This document shows positions 1 to 7,644 of a stretch of 64,000 nucleotides of DNA, one piece after another (within the stretch, counting starts at the first letter, position 1; each line of letters opens with the position of its first letter). This DNA is from Streptomyces sp. CB03234 (GTDB taxonomy: Bacteria; Actinomycetota; Actinomycetes; Streptomycetales; Streptomycetaceae): positions 186,001 through 250,000 of the forward strand of contig NZ_LIYH01000007.1 in assembly GCF_001905885.1 (NCBI RefSeq), given 5' to 3'. Below the pieces are notes generated by a model, which worked only from the letters and a program-made list of their open reading frames with translations, did no database searches and was not told where the DNA came from. The position numbers and the translations under genes were made by a program.

Positions 1-1071
1 GGTCGGAACGGAGCCCTCGACCGGCACGAACTGCCCGACCGGCGCGGGCGCCGGTTCCGGAACGACCGTTTCTGCTGTGGCAGGCGACGGCATCTGGGGC
101 TGCTGCGGCTGCGGCTGCGGCTGCGGGGACCACGGTTCCGCGTTCTGCGGCGGCAGCTCGCCGAGCTGCGGGCCGGGCAGCGCGGACGCCGCCTCCTCCT
201 CGCGCGGCACGTCCAGGTACTCCAGGCCGCCGGAGGTCGCCGGACCCGGGTTCGCGGGACCGCGGTCGGCGAGCGAGCGGACCACGCCACCCGAGGCGTC
301 GGGCACCGGCGGGCCCATGTGGAGCGGACGCCGTACGGTCGCCGGGGCCTGGGCGGCCGGGGCAGGCGCCGGAACCGGGGCTTGAGGCGCGGGCTCGGGC
401 TCCGGTTGGACGTGGGGCTCCGGCTGAAGCTGGGGTTCCGGCTGGAACTGGGGCGCGGGCTCGGGCGCGGGCTGAAGCTGGGGCTGCGCGGGCTCGGGGA
501 CCGCCGCCTGGGCCGGTTCCGGCATCCGTACGCCGGTCAGGTCGACCGAGCCGGAGTCACGTCCACCGGCCTCGTGCGCGCCGACCTGCGCGCCGGAGTC
601 GTGGGCAACAGGCTGGTGGGCGACAGGCTCGTGGACCACCGGCTCGTGGACCACCTGCTCGTGGACCGGCGCCTCGTACGCAGGAGCGGCGGCCTGCTCG
701 TGCGCGACCGGCGCGACCTGCTCGGCCGGCTCGTACACGGGCTGCTGCGCCTGCTGCGCCTGCTGCTCGGCGACCACGGCCGCGCCCACCGGGTCCACCG
801 CCGGAGGTTCCGGTGCGGGGGCCGCCGCGGGCATCGGCATCGGCGCGGGAGCCGGGGCGACGCCGGCGTGCGGCTCGCTCCAGGCTCCCTGCGACCCCGG
901 CATCAGCAGCAGGTCGTCGTCCTCGGCAGCGTTCTCGGTGGGGTCGCCCATGGCGAAGCCCAGGGGAGGGTCCAGGAAGGTGTACGCGCCCGGAGCGGGG
1001 ATGCCCGGCTGCTCCACCATGCCTGCGTTCTCCGGCTGCCCCTCGCCCGGGACCTGGCCGGTGTCAGTCAT
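1..1071 (-). CDS. cobT: Probable CobT N-terminal part, Pro/Ala/Gln-rich (partial)
   Basis: The gene runs off the left edge of the window; only about 357 N-terminal codons are visible. It starts MTDTGQVPGEGQPENAG at ATG 1071, with a GAGGGG ribosome site 5 nt upstream. The visible part is low complexity, dominated by Pro, Ala, Glu and Gln with repeated HEPV/HEQV and QPEPQ-like units, so no catalytic domain can be seen. Streptomyces nicotinate-nucleotide-dimethylbenzimidazole phosphoribosyltransferases commonly carry such a long N-terminal extension. The neighbour is cobL, which supports a cobalamin gene. The identification therefore rests on context and on memory of the family, not on the catalytic domain. 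Confidence 0.55.
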   Translation of the reverse strand, partial: MTDTGQVPGEGQPENAGMVEQPGIPAPGAYTFLDPPLGFAMGDPTENAAEDDDLLLMPGSQGAWSEPHAGVAPAPAPMPMPAAAPAPEPPAVDPVGAAVVAEQQAQQAQQPVYEPAEQVAPVAHEQAAAPAYEAPVHEQVVHEPVVHEPVAHQPVAHDSGAQVGAHEAGGRDSGSVDLTGVRMPEPAQAAVPEPAQPQLQPAPEPAPQFQPEPQLQPEPHVQPEPEPAPQAPVPAPAPAAQAPATVRRPLHMGPPVPDASGGVVRSLADRGPANPGPATSGGLEYLDVPREEEAASALPGPQLGELPPQNAEPWSPQPQPQPQQPQMPSPATAETVVPEPAPAPVGQFVPVEGSVPT

Positions 1072-1377
1072 GCGTACCCCTCGCCCATCGGTTGTGCTCC
1101 TTCAGACCGTCGCCCGTCAACAAGAACGAGCATGCGCGCCGCGCGGCACGAACGGCGCGCGGACATCACGTATTGTCGCGGCCTTCGGCCGCCGTGGCAG
1201 CGGGATCCGCCACCGTCGGCTGTGGACTGCGCCACGTCGCGCAACCCCCCGGAAGCGCTGTACCACATCTCCCCCCTCAAAGGGGTCCCTTTTTCCGGAC
1301 ATTGGCGAAGAAACCGCCGAACGCCCGGCTGCGGTACAACGATCGGCCAGCCTACCTTCCGTCCCGTAGTGAGATGG
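1072..1377. other. Intergenic region between cobL and cobT
   Basis: This 306-base gap separates the end of cobL from the start of the probable cobT, both on the minus strand. It contains a 6-bp GCGGCC/GGCCGC hairpin at 1178-1192. It also has a small CCCCT-CAA-AGGGG hairpin at 1273-1285 followed by a T-rich stretch reading on the plus strand. I searched by eye for the conserved box of a cobalamin riboswitch and did not find it. No convincing gene is present. Confidence 0.5.
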
Positions 1378-2589
1378 TCACGGGGAGGGTGCCGGCCTGT
1401 GCCCGGACAGCAGGAAGACCACGGAGCGGTCGCGTTCGGTCCAGGAGCCGGGGTCGAGTTCCACGGACTGGAGGAGCGCGCACTCGACCGCGTACCCGCC
1501 GTCGCTCAGCGCCGCGCCGATGGCCTCCGCCTCGTCCCGGGTGGTGGCGTGTGTGACGATCCGCTCGGGGCGGCGGTCCGCGCAGGCGGTGACGACGGCC
1601 GCTCCCCCGCCCCCGACGCGTACGACGTCGGGCTCGGGCAGCCGCTCCAGCACGTGCGGCGCGCGGCCCGCCACGGTCTGGATCTGGACGCCGAAGTGGC
1701 GTGCGGCGGCCTCGGTGCGGGCGCACGCCGTCCGGTCCTCGTCGACCGCGATGACGGCGGCGCCGAACCGTGCGGCCTCCACGGCCAGCGCCCCCGCGCC
1801 GCAGCCGATGTCCCAGACGAGGTCGCCGGTGCGCGGCCCCAGGCGGGCGAGCTGGGCGGCGCGGAGGCCGGCCGACTCGCCGGTGCCGAGATCGTCGCCG
1901 TACGCGTGCGAGGGCAGCCCCCAGCCGCGTACCGTTCCCGGGTCGTGGCCCATCAGCCAGCCCCCGCCCTGCGTGCCCGTCGCCGCGGCGCCGCCGATGA
2001 CGATGACGACGTTGGGGTCGCGCCAGGTGTGGTCGGCGGCCTTGTCGGAGGTGAGGACGGTGACCTGTTCGCGCTCGGTGCCGAGTTCCTCGCAGATGAC
2101 GAAGGTGCGGTGGACGCCGTCGAGGAGGAGGGCGAGTTCGGCGGGGCCGGCGCCCGGGGAGGTGAGCACGGCGACCTTGGGGTGGGCGCGGCACACGTTG
2201 ACGGCGCGGCGCAGCGTACGGCTGTGGGCGACGACGACGTGGGCGTCGTCCCAGGGCATGCCGGCGCGGGCGAAGGCGGCGGCGACGGAGGAGACGGCGG
2301 GCACCACTTCGACCTCCAGGCCGTACTGGGGTGCGCGCAGGGTGCGGACGACGCCGAAGAAGCCGGGGTCGCCGTCGGCGAGGACGACGGCGGTGCCGCG
2401 GTGGCCGGCGATGCGGCGGGCGGCGAGGTCGACGCTGCCGAGGCGGATGCGTTCGGCGGCGGGCGGGATCTCCGGGAGCGCCAGGTGGTGGCCGGCTCCG
2501 GCCACCAGGGTGGCGGCCGAGAGGGCGGACCTGGCGGCCGCGGTGAGGGGCGAACCGTCCCAGCCGATCACCGTGACCCGGTCGGCCAT
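1378..2589 (-). CDS. cobL: Precorrin-6Y C5,15-methyltransferase (decarboxylating)
   Basis: This 403-residue protein is the fused CbiE/CbiT enzyme of corrin synthesis. It methylates C5 and C15 of precorrin-6Y with SAM and removes the acetate side chain at C12. The N-terminal half is the tetrapyrrole methylase (VTVIGWDGSPL at the start, later DGDPGFFG). The C-terminal half is a Rossmann methyltransferase with the SAM loop VWDIGCGAGALAVEAA. I start it at ATG 2589, where CAGGAGAC lies about 9-10 nt upstream. A longer in-frame start at 2682 would run into the upstream acetyltransferase gene. It lies in the same direction as the probable cobT. Confidence 0.9.
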   Translation of the reverse strand: MADRVTVIGWDGSPLTAAARSALSAATLVAGAGHHLALPEIPPAAERIRLGSVDLAARRIAGHRGTAVVLADGDPGFFGVVRTLRAPQYGLEVEVVPAVSSVAAAFARAGMPWDDAHVVVAHSRTLRRAVNVCRAHPKVAVLTSPGAGPAELALLLDGVHRTFVICEELGTEREQVTVLTSDKAADHTWRDPNVVIVIGGAAATGTQGGGWLMGHDPGTVRGWGLPSHAYGDDLGTGESAGLRAAQLARLGPRTGDLVWDIGCGAGALAVEAARFGAAVIAVDEDRTACARTEAAARHFGVQIQTVAGRAPHVLERLPEPDVVRVGGGGAAVVTACADRRPERIVTHATTRDEAEAIGAALSDGGYAVECALLQSVELDPGSWTERDRSVVFLLSGHRPAPSP

Positions 2590-2647
2590 CTTCGTCTGTC
2601 TCCTGGAGTCTTGGTGCAGGTCGGGGCCGACCTGAGCGTACCTGGAT

Positions 2648-3283
2648 TCAGTTCCAGTCGGTGAAGGAGGAGTATCCGGCATCGGCGAGCTGGTCGGCGG
2701 CGCCTTCGAGGTCCTCGGGGAGCAGGCTCCACACGATCAGGTCGGTCCTGATGTCGGTCCAGCCGCCGTCCTCCGTCGGGGTGCGCGCTATCCAGGCGTT
2801 GCGCAGGACGCCTTCGCTGATGCAGCCGATCTTCTGGGCGACCTGCTGGGAGGCGGTGTTGTCGGCGGCGGTGCGCAGTTCCAGGCGTTCGAAGCGCTGG
2901 TCGCGGAAGAGCCATTGGGCGACGGCGAGGACGGACTCGGTGGCGTATCCCTCGCCACGGGCCCAGGGGGCGGTGACGTAGGCGACTTCGGTGGCGCGGG
3001 TGCGCCAGTTGGTGTTCTGGAGGTGGATGGTGCCGACGAGGCGCTGGGTGAGGAATTCGGTGACGGCGAGGACGACGCCGCGGCCTTCCGTGCGTTCTGC
3101 AGGAGCGATCCTGCGCACCCATTCCTCGGCGTGGGCCGTGGTGTACGGGTGGGGTACGGAGGTCCAGGCGACGACCATCTCGTCGTTCATCATCTCGGTG
3201 TGCGCGGGGATGTCCGAGTCGTCGTAGGGGCGCAGCACCAACCGTTCCGTGCTGATGGAGATGTCCGGAAAGGTGGTAGTCAT
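2648..3283 (-). CDS. GNAT acetyltransferase, RimJ/RimL type
   Basis: A 211-residue acetyltransferase of the GNAT superfamily, close to the group that acetylates ribosomal-protein N-termini or small amines. It opens with the typical ISTERLVLRPYDDSDIPAH strand and has the acetyl-CoA loop region around APWARGEGYATES. The motif NTASQQVAQKIGC matches the NxxSxxVxEKxGF signature of RimJ-like enzymes. The start at ATG 3283 has GGAG 6 nt upstream and is preferred over ATG 3295 and the far-upstream 3400. The substrate is unknown. It follows metQ on the same strand but behind a terminator-like hairpin. Confidence 0.8.
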   Translation of the reverse strand: MTTTFPDISISTERLVLRPYDDSDIPAHTEMMNDEMVVAWTSVPHPYTTAHAEEWVRRIAPAERTEGRGVVLAVTEFLTQRLVGTIHLQNTNWRTRATEVAYVTAPWARGEGYATESVLAVAQWLFRDQRFERLELRTAADNTASQQVAQKIGCISEGVLRNAWIARTPTEDGGWTDIRTDLIVWSLLPEDLEGAADQLADAGYSSFTDWN

Positions 3284-3434
3284 GCGCAGCTCCATGCCGG
3301 GGACCGTCCGTAAAGGCCGTGAACGCACAGCATGCAGCATGCAGTCGGTGGCGCGCATGGCCGGGTCGGTACGGATGCGTCGGTACGGGGGCGTCGGCAC
3401 GGAAGCGTCGGTACGCCGGTACGCCGGTACGGGT

Positions 3435-3470
3435 CAGGCCCCGCTCACCGGACGGGGTGCGCGGGGCCTG
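3435..3470 (-). terminator. Terminator-like hairpin after metQ
   Basis: A perfect 9-bp inverted repeat, CAGGCCCCG and CGGGGCCTG, with an 18-nt loop lies about 20 nt beyond the metQ stop. There is no T-run, as is usual for streptomycete terminators. It separates metNIQ from the downstream acetyltransferase gene. Confidence 0.6.
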
Positions 3471-3490
3471 GGGCCGGGAGGAAGGCGGCG

Positions 3491-4354
3491 TTACTTGACC
3501 GCGCCGAAGGCGGCGATGATGGAGCCGTCCTTGTAGGTGTCCTCGATGTACTTCTTCACCTCGGGCGAGTTGAGGAGCTTGGCGAGCTTCTGCACGCGGG
3601 CGTCGTTCTCGTTGCCCTTCTTCACGGCGAGGAAGTTGGCGTACGGGTTGCCCTCCGCCTTCTCCAGCGCCAGGGCGTCCGTGGCGGGGCTGAGCTTGGC
3701 CTCGATGGCGTAGTTGCCGTTGATGACGGCGGCGTCGACGTCGTTCAGGGCGCGGGGCACGGTGGCGGCCTCCAGCTCCTTGAACTCCAGGCCCTTCTTG
3801 TCCTTGATGTCGGACAGCTTGCCGTTGGCGCCGACGCCGTCCTTGAGGGTGATGACGCCGTTGTCGGCGAGGAGCTTGAGCGCGCGGCCGCCGTTGGTGG
3901 TGTCGTTGGGGACGGCTACGGTCTGGCCCGCCTTCAAGTCCTTGAGCGACTTCAGCTTCTTGGAGTAGAGGCCGAGGGGCTCCAGGTGGACGTTGACGAC
4001 CGGGACGATGGTCGTCTTGTTCTTCTTGTTGAAGTCGTCCAGGTACGGCTTGTGCTGGAAGTAGTTGGCGTCGACCTGGCCCTGCTGGGTGGCGGTGTTC
4101 GGCAGGACGTAGTCCGTGAACTCCTTGACCTCCAGCTTGAGGCCGGCCTTCTCGGCCAGGTTGTCCTTGACGAAGGTCAGGATGTCGGCGTGCGGCGTGG
4201 GGGACGCCGCGACGACGAGCGGCTTGGACTCGTCGGCCTTGTCGGAGCCGCCCTTGGAGGAGGCCGGGTCGGAGGCCGTGCCGCAGGCGGTGAGGCCGAG
4301 GGCGAGGGCGGTGATGGTGGCGAAGGCGCCGGTGAGCTTGATGTTCTTACGCAC
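3491..4354 (-). CDS. metQ: Methionine ABC transporter substrate-binding lipoprotein
   Basis: A 287-residue NlpA/MetQ-type solute-binding lipoprotein for methionine import. It starts at GTG 4354 with AGAGG 8 nt upstream. It has a lipoprotein signal with lipobox LTAC, the modified cysteine being residue 24, followed by a Ser/Lys-rich linker. The mature part shows family hallmarks such as ASPTPHADIL, the TATQQGQVDANYFQHKPYL stretch and AVINGNYAIEA. It is the last gene of metN-metI-metQ, with an 83-nt gap after metI. The leader ORF upstream of metN suggests that the operon responds to sulfur amino acids. Confidence 0.93.
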   Translation of the reverse strand: MRKNIKLTGAFATITALALGLTACGTASDPASSKGGSDKADESKPLVVAASPTPHADILTFVKDNLAEKAGLKLEVKEFTDYVLPNTATQQGQVDANYFQHKPYLDDFNKKNKTTIVPVVNVHLEPLGLYSKKLKSLKDLKAGQTVAVPNDTTNGGRALKLLADNGVITLKDGVGANGKLSDIKDKKGLEFKELEAATVPRALNDVDAAVINGNYAIEAKLSPATDALALEKAEGNPYANFLAVKKGNENDARVQKLAKLLNSPEVKKYIEDTYKDGSIIAAFGAVK

Positions 4355-4437
4355 GAAAAGTGCCTCTTTCTGGTGATGCGGACAACGCCCGGACAAGGAG
4401 TGCGGGTTGTGCTGAGAAGGGTCAGGAAGTCTGGAAG

Positions 4438-5109
4438 TCAGGTAGCGGTGCGGCCGCGGCGGGCGAGCAGGCGTACGGCCCCGTCGCCGATGAGCTGGAC
4501 GATCGTGACGATGACGATCAGCAGCACCACGGTGATGAGCATGAACTCGGTCTCGAAGCGCTGGTATCCGTAGGTGATGACCTTGGAGCCGAGCCCCTCG
4601 CCGCCGACCGCGCCGGCCAGCGCCGAGTAGCTGATCAGCGTGATCACCGTGGTGGTGAGCGCGGCGACCAGGGAGGGCAGGGCCTGCGGGAGGAGCACCT
4701 TCCCCACGATCGTCGGGATGCCGCCGCCCATGGACTGGACGGCTTCGACAAGACCGTGGTCGACTTCGCGGATCGCGGTCTCGACCAGGCGCGCGAAGAA
4801 GGGGATGGCGCCGATGGAGAGCGGCACGATCATCGCCGTCGGGCCGATGAAGGTGCCGACGACGAAGGTCGTGAAGGGGATCAGGGCCACCAGCAGGATG
4901 ATGAAGGGCAGTGAGCGGCCGACGTTGACGATCGCTCCGATGACCTTGTTCACCGGGCGGTTCTGCAGCAGTCCGCCCTTGTCGGTCAGGACGAGGAGAA
5001 CGCCGAGCGGCAGACCGCCGATGACGGTGACGACGGTGGACCACAGCACCATGTAGAGCGTGTCGATGGTGCCCTGCTCGAGCAGGGGCCGCATTTCTTC
5101 CCAGGTCAC
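4438..5109 (-). CDS. metI: Methionine ABC transporter permease
   Basis: This 223-residue integral membrane protein has about five hydrophobic segments and the MetI fold of D-methionine/methionine permeases. The cytoplasmic coupling (EAA) loop reads EAVQSMGGGIPTIVGKVLLPQALP, the segment expected to dock on the MetN ATPase. Its GTG start (5107-5109) overlaps the TGA stop of metN in a GTGA arrangement, so translation is coupled. Its length matches the family. Confidence 0.93.
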   Translation of the reverse strand: MTWEEMRPLLEQGTIDTLYMVLWSTVVTVIGGLPLGVLLVLTDKGGLLQNRPVNKVIGAIVNVGRSLPFIILLVALIPFTTFVVGTFIGPTAMIVPLSIGAIPFFARLVETAIREVDHGLVEAVQSMGGGIPTIVGKVLLPQALPSLVAALTTTVITLISYSALAGAVGGEGLGSKVITYGYQRFETEFMLITVVLLIVIVTIVQLIGDGAVRLLARRGRTAT

Positions 5110-6176
5110 TTCGCGGCCTCCTTGACCAGATCGTCGTCGGTGTGGTCGGCGTCGCCGGCGTGGTCGCCGTCGGAGGGGTCGAGGACCTCGACCTGGAGGC
5201 CCTGCTCGCGCAGGAACCCGACGGGGACGACGTTCTCCTCGTACCGGCCGGGCAGTTCGATGCGCATGCGCCCGATCTGCTTGCCGCCGACGGTGTCCAT
5301 GGCGGCGCCGAGGATCGAGATGTCGACGTTGTACGTACGGGAGAGCTGGGAGATCACCGGCTGGGTGGCGGCCTCGCCGTGGAACGTGACGTCGATGACC
5401 GTACGGTCGGGGCCGGTGGCCCCGCCGGTCACCGGAAACAGTTCGCGGGCCAGCTCGGAGCCGGGGGTGGCGAGCAGTTCGGAGACCGTGCCGGACTCGA
5501 TGACGCGGCCCTTCTTCATCAGGGCGGCGGAGTCGCAGATCTGCTTGACGACGTCCATCTCGTGCGTGATGAGCAGGACGGTCAGGCCGAGCTGCCGGTT
5601 GAGGTCGCGCAGCAGCTGGAGGATGGAGCGGGTGGTCTCGGGGTCCAGCGCGCTGGTGGCCTCGTCGGAGAGCAGCACCTTGGGGTTGCCGGCGAGCGCG
5701 CGGGCGATGCCGACGCGCTGCTTCTGGCCGCCGGAGAGCTGAGCCGGGTACGCCTTGGCCTTGTCGGCGAGGCCGACGAGGTCGAGGAGCTCCAGGGCGC
5801 GGCGCGAGCGCTCGGCGCCGGAGACGCCGAGGATCTCCAGGGGCAGTTCGACGTTGTCCTTGACGGTGCGCGAGGACAGCAGGTTGAAGTGCTGGAAGAC
5901 CATGCCGATGCGGCTGCGCGCCCGGCGCAGGTCCTTCCCGGCGCGGCGGCTGCGTCCGGCGAGCGCGGTGAGGTCGGTGCCGTCGACCGTCACGGTGCCG
6001 GAGGTGGGGCGCTCCAGGAGGTTGACGCAGCGGATGAGCGAGGACTTGCCGGCGCCGCTCTGACCGATGACGCCGAAGACCTCGCCTTCGCGGACATGCA
6101 GGTCGACACCGTCCAGAGCGGTGACCTGACGGCCGCGCGACTCGTAGACCTTGGTCAGGCCCGTAGTGGTGATCAC
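5106..6176 (-). CDS. metN: Methionine ABC transporter ATP-binding protein
   Basis: The 356-residue ATPase of the methionine importer. It has Walker A GQSGAGKSS near residues 38-46, the LSGGQKQR signature, Walker B VLLSDEATSALD, and a C-terminal NIL domain (about residues 260-335) that binds methionine and trans-inhibits transport. I start it at GTG 6176 (VITTTGLTKVYE), which is where MetN homologues begin. A longer ATG start at 6230 is open but would add an unconserved Arg-rich tail. The C-terminus is acidic (DGDHAGDADHTDDD). It is the first gene of metNIQ, and a leader peptide ORF lies about 207 nt upstream. Confidence 0.93.
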   Translation of the reverse strand: MITTTGLTKVYESRGRQVTALDGVDLHVREGEVFGVIGQSGAGKSSLIRCVNLLERPTSGTVTVDGTDLTALAGRSRRAGKDLRRARSRIGMVFQHFNLLSSRTVKDNVELPLEILGVSGAERSRRALELLDLVGLADKAKAYPAQLSGGQKQRVGIARALAGNPKVLLSDEATSALDPETTRSILQLLRDLNRQLGLTVLLITHEMDVVKQICDSAALMKKGRVIESGTVSELLATPGSELARELFPVTGGATGPDRTVIDVTFHGEAATQPVISQLSRTYNVDISILGAAMDTVGGKQIGRMRIELPGRYEENVVPVGFLREQGLQVEVLDPSDGDHAGDADHTDDDLVKEAAK

Positions 6177-6251
6177 AGGGTTTCCGTCACTGTCGAGTGC
6201 ACGGCGCGGTGTCCGCCGGGCACGGGGCATTCGTCATTCCGACGCGCGGCA

Positions 6252-6367
6252 CGGCCGGCTCGGCCGGGTGGGCCAGGGGGTGGCGCGTGCGCGGGGCAGG
6301 CCGGTCCGTCGATGTGGATCGCGTACGGAACACGGCGCGGCTGTCGGGTCTCGCTTCGGGGCGCGAG
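6252..6367 (-). promoter_or_regulatory. GC-rich hairpins between leader ORF and metN
   Basis: Two hairpins lie in the 207 nt between the leader-peptide stop and the metN start. One, CTCGC/GCGAG at 6350-6367, begins 17 nt after the leader stop. The other, CGGCCG-AGC-CGGCCG at 6252-6266, has a 6-bp stem. They could be elements of an attenuator or could control access to the metN ribosome site. No T-run is present, so a translational or Rho-type mechanism would be more likely than classical termination. Confidence 0.35.
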
Positions 6368-6383
6368 GCTCACACGGGGGCCC

Positions 6384-6470
6384 TCAGAAGGCGCACATTC
6401 GACACATGCAACGAGCACCGGGCGTCGTCATCGCCTCGGTCGCAAGGGTGCGGTAGCTCATCGTGGTCAT
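6384..6470 (-). CDS. Cys/Met-rich leader peptide upstream of metNIQ
   Basis: A 28-codon ORF from ATG 6470 to TGA 6384 on the metN strand. The peptide starts MTTMSYRTLATEAMTT and ends RCMCRMCAF. It has three Cys and five Met (counting the start), with two Met and all three Cys packed into the last eight codons before the stop. No good Shine-Dalgarno precedes either ATG (6470 or 6461), so it may be leaderless or weakly translated. Clustered regulatory-amino-acid codons just before a stop, upstream of a transporter for the same class of amino acid, are the classic layout of an attenuation leader. Cys-rich leader ORFs acting as cysteine attenuators are known in mycobacteria. Its function here is inferred. 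Confidence 0.6.
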   Translation of the reverse strand: MTTMSYRTLATEAMTTPGARCMCRMCAF

Positions 6471-6508
6471 GCGGGTCAGTAAACCAGACGCCTCTTCGTA
6501 CGCCGGGC

Positions 6509-6531
6509 GACTGTCCGAATAGTGGACAGTC
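6509..6531. repeat. Perfect 8-bp inverted repeat GACTGTCC-N7-GGACAGTC
   Basis: Perfect dyad symmetry with a 7-bp AT-containing spacer. It lies 19 nt beyond the stop of the HAD phosphatase gene and 38 nt upstream of the leader ORF. It may be the terminator of the phosphatase gene, an operator for the metNIQ transcript, or both. The short AT-rich spacer fits a repressor site, and the position also fits a terminator. Confidence 0.5.
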
Positions 6532-6550
6532 GTTGACGGCGCGGGGGTGG

Positions 6551-7216
6551 TCAGGCCGCCGTGGTGGCCTTCACCGTGAGCTCCAGCGCACCGCCGGTGG
6601 CCTGTGCGGACACGGCCGACAGGTCCTCGACGACGGCGTCGGCGACGAGTTGGGAGCGGTCGTGCGTTGTGGCCAAGGCCACGGTCGTCATGCCGGCGGC
6701 GCGGCCGGCCGCCAGCCCGGCGGGGGCGTCCTCGAAGACCACGCAGCGCGCCGGGTCGACGCCGAGCCTGGCGGCGGCGAGCAGGTACGGCTCGGGGTCG
6801 GGCTTGCCGCGCGTGATGTCGTCGGCGGCGATCACCACAGGCGCGTCGATGCCGGCCTCGCGCAGCCGGGCCTCGGCGAGCGGCCGGGTGGCGGAGGTGA
6901 CGACGGCCCAGCGGCCCTCCGGGAGGGAGGACAGCAGCTCCTTGGTGCCGGGCAGCAGGTCCACACCGCCGGGTACGTCCTCGACCTCCAGTTGCTCGAT
7001 CCGGGCGAGGGCCTCGGGTATCCGGCCGGCGGGGAGCAACTCGGCGATGATCTCGACGGCGGGGCGGCCGTGCAGTTCGACGCGGGCGAAGTCCGCCGCC
7101 GCGATCCCGTACTCCTCGGCCCACCGGTTCCAGCAGCGGTCGACGGACGCGAGGGAGGAGACGAGCGTGCCGTCGTTGTCGAACAGGAGCGCTTCGGCGT
7201 GGAGCTTCATGGTCAT
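6551..7216 (-). CDS. HAD-family sugar-phosphate phosphatase
   Basis: A 221-residue haloacid dehalogenase-superfamily hydrolase of the beta-phosphoglucomutase/glycerol-3-phosphatase-like group. Motif I is LLFDNDGTLVSS (DxDGT with Asp nucleophile), motif II lies in VVTSAT, and motif III/IV is RGKPDPEPYLLAA followed by VVFEDAPAGLAAG. A helical cap follows motif I. The probable start is ATG 7216 (MTMKLHAE); the second Met at 7210 is an alternative. It probably dephosphorylates a small sugar phosphate, but the substrate is unknown. It is divergent from the membrane-protein gene at 7284. Confidence 0.85.
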   Translation of the reverse strand: MTMKLHAEALLFDNDGTLVSSLASVDRCWNRWAEEYGIAAADFARVELHGRPAVEIIAELLPAGRIPEALARIEQLEVEDVPGGVDLLPGTKELLSSLPEGRWAVVTSATRPLAEARLREAGIDAPVVIAADDITRGKPDPEPYLLAAARLGVDPARCVVFEDAPAGLAAGRAAGMTTVALATTHDRSQLVADAVVEDLSAVSAQATGGALELTVKATTAA

Positions 7217-7270
7217 GGGGCCTACGTTTCCGCTACCGGGGGCGGTCGCACCGGGTCTTTTGGCCCGTAA

Positions 7271-7283
7271 TAGTCTCGGGCGC
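7271..7283 (+). promoter_or_regulatory. -10 element for leaderless transcript
   Basis: TAGTCT at 7271-7276 fits the TANNNT -10 consensus and lies 7 nt before ATG 7284. The transcript would therefore start at or next to the start codon. No Shine-Dalgarno is present. The -35 is not recognisable. Confidence 0.45.
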
Positions 7284-7643
7284 ATGCTTGACGCCCTGAC
7301 GGTCGCGGTCTCCGTGGCCGCGCTCGCCCTCGCCGCCTGGTGCGGCTTCGCCGCGTACCGGGACCAGCCGACGAAGGACTGGCACTTCATCGGCATGGCG
7401 GTGGTGACGCTGCTGGCGCTGGTGCAGCTGGTGGTGGGGATCGTGCGGCTGGCGGGCGGCGAGCAGGCCGACGAGGGTACGGCGATCTTCCTCGCGTATC
7501 TGGTCGGCGCGCTGTGCGCGGTGCCGGCGGCGGGGTTCATGTCGCTGGCGGAGCGCAGCCGCTGGGGCTCGGCGACGGTGGCGGCGGGCGCGGTGGTGCT
7601 GGCGGTGCTGGAAGTGCGCCTCTACGACATCTGGACGGTCTGA
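7284..7643 (+). CDS. Small integral membrane protein
   Basis: A 119-residue protein with about four hydrophobic segments, at residues 1-25, 35-58, 66-86 and 95-115. I recognise no enzymatic motif. It begins at ATG 7284 without a ribosome site and with a -10 element directly upstream, so it is probably translated from a leaderless mRNA. Its stop is followed after one base by the next membrane-protein gene, so the two form an operon and may act together. Function unknown. Confidence 0.75.
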   Translation: MLDALTVAVSVAALALAAWCGFAAYRDQPTKDWHFIGMAVVTLLALVQLVVGIVRLAGGEQADEGTAIFLAYLVGALCAVPAAGFMSLAERSRWGSATVAAGAVVLAVLEVRLYDIWTV

Positions 7644-7644
7644 G

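Noticed and set aside
1273..1294. CCCCT-CAA-AGGGG hairpin followed by TCCCTTTTT on the plus strand
   Set aside because: It looks like an intrinsic terminator, but no plus-strand gene ends before it. At most it would stop antisense transcription.
1072..1377. Possible cobalamin riboswitch upstream of cobT
   Set aside because: The conserved box expected of a B12 riboswitch was not found on the minus strand; only ordinary hairpins are present.
319..2664. 781-codon open frame on the plus strand
   Set aside because: It is the complement of the cobT and cobL genes in a GC-rich genome. Composition is Gly/Arg/Val-rich and no family is recognisable.
6177..6383. SAM riboswitch upstream of metN
   Set aside because: I could not build a SAM-type multi-helix junction from the sequence. 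The leader peptide explains the spacing better.
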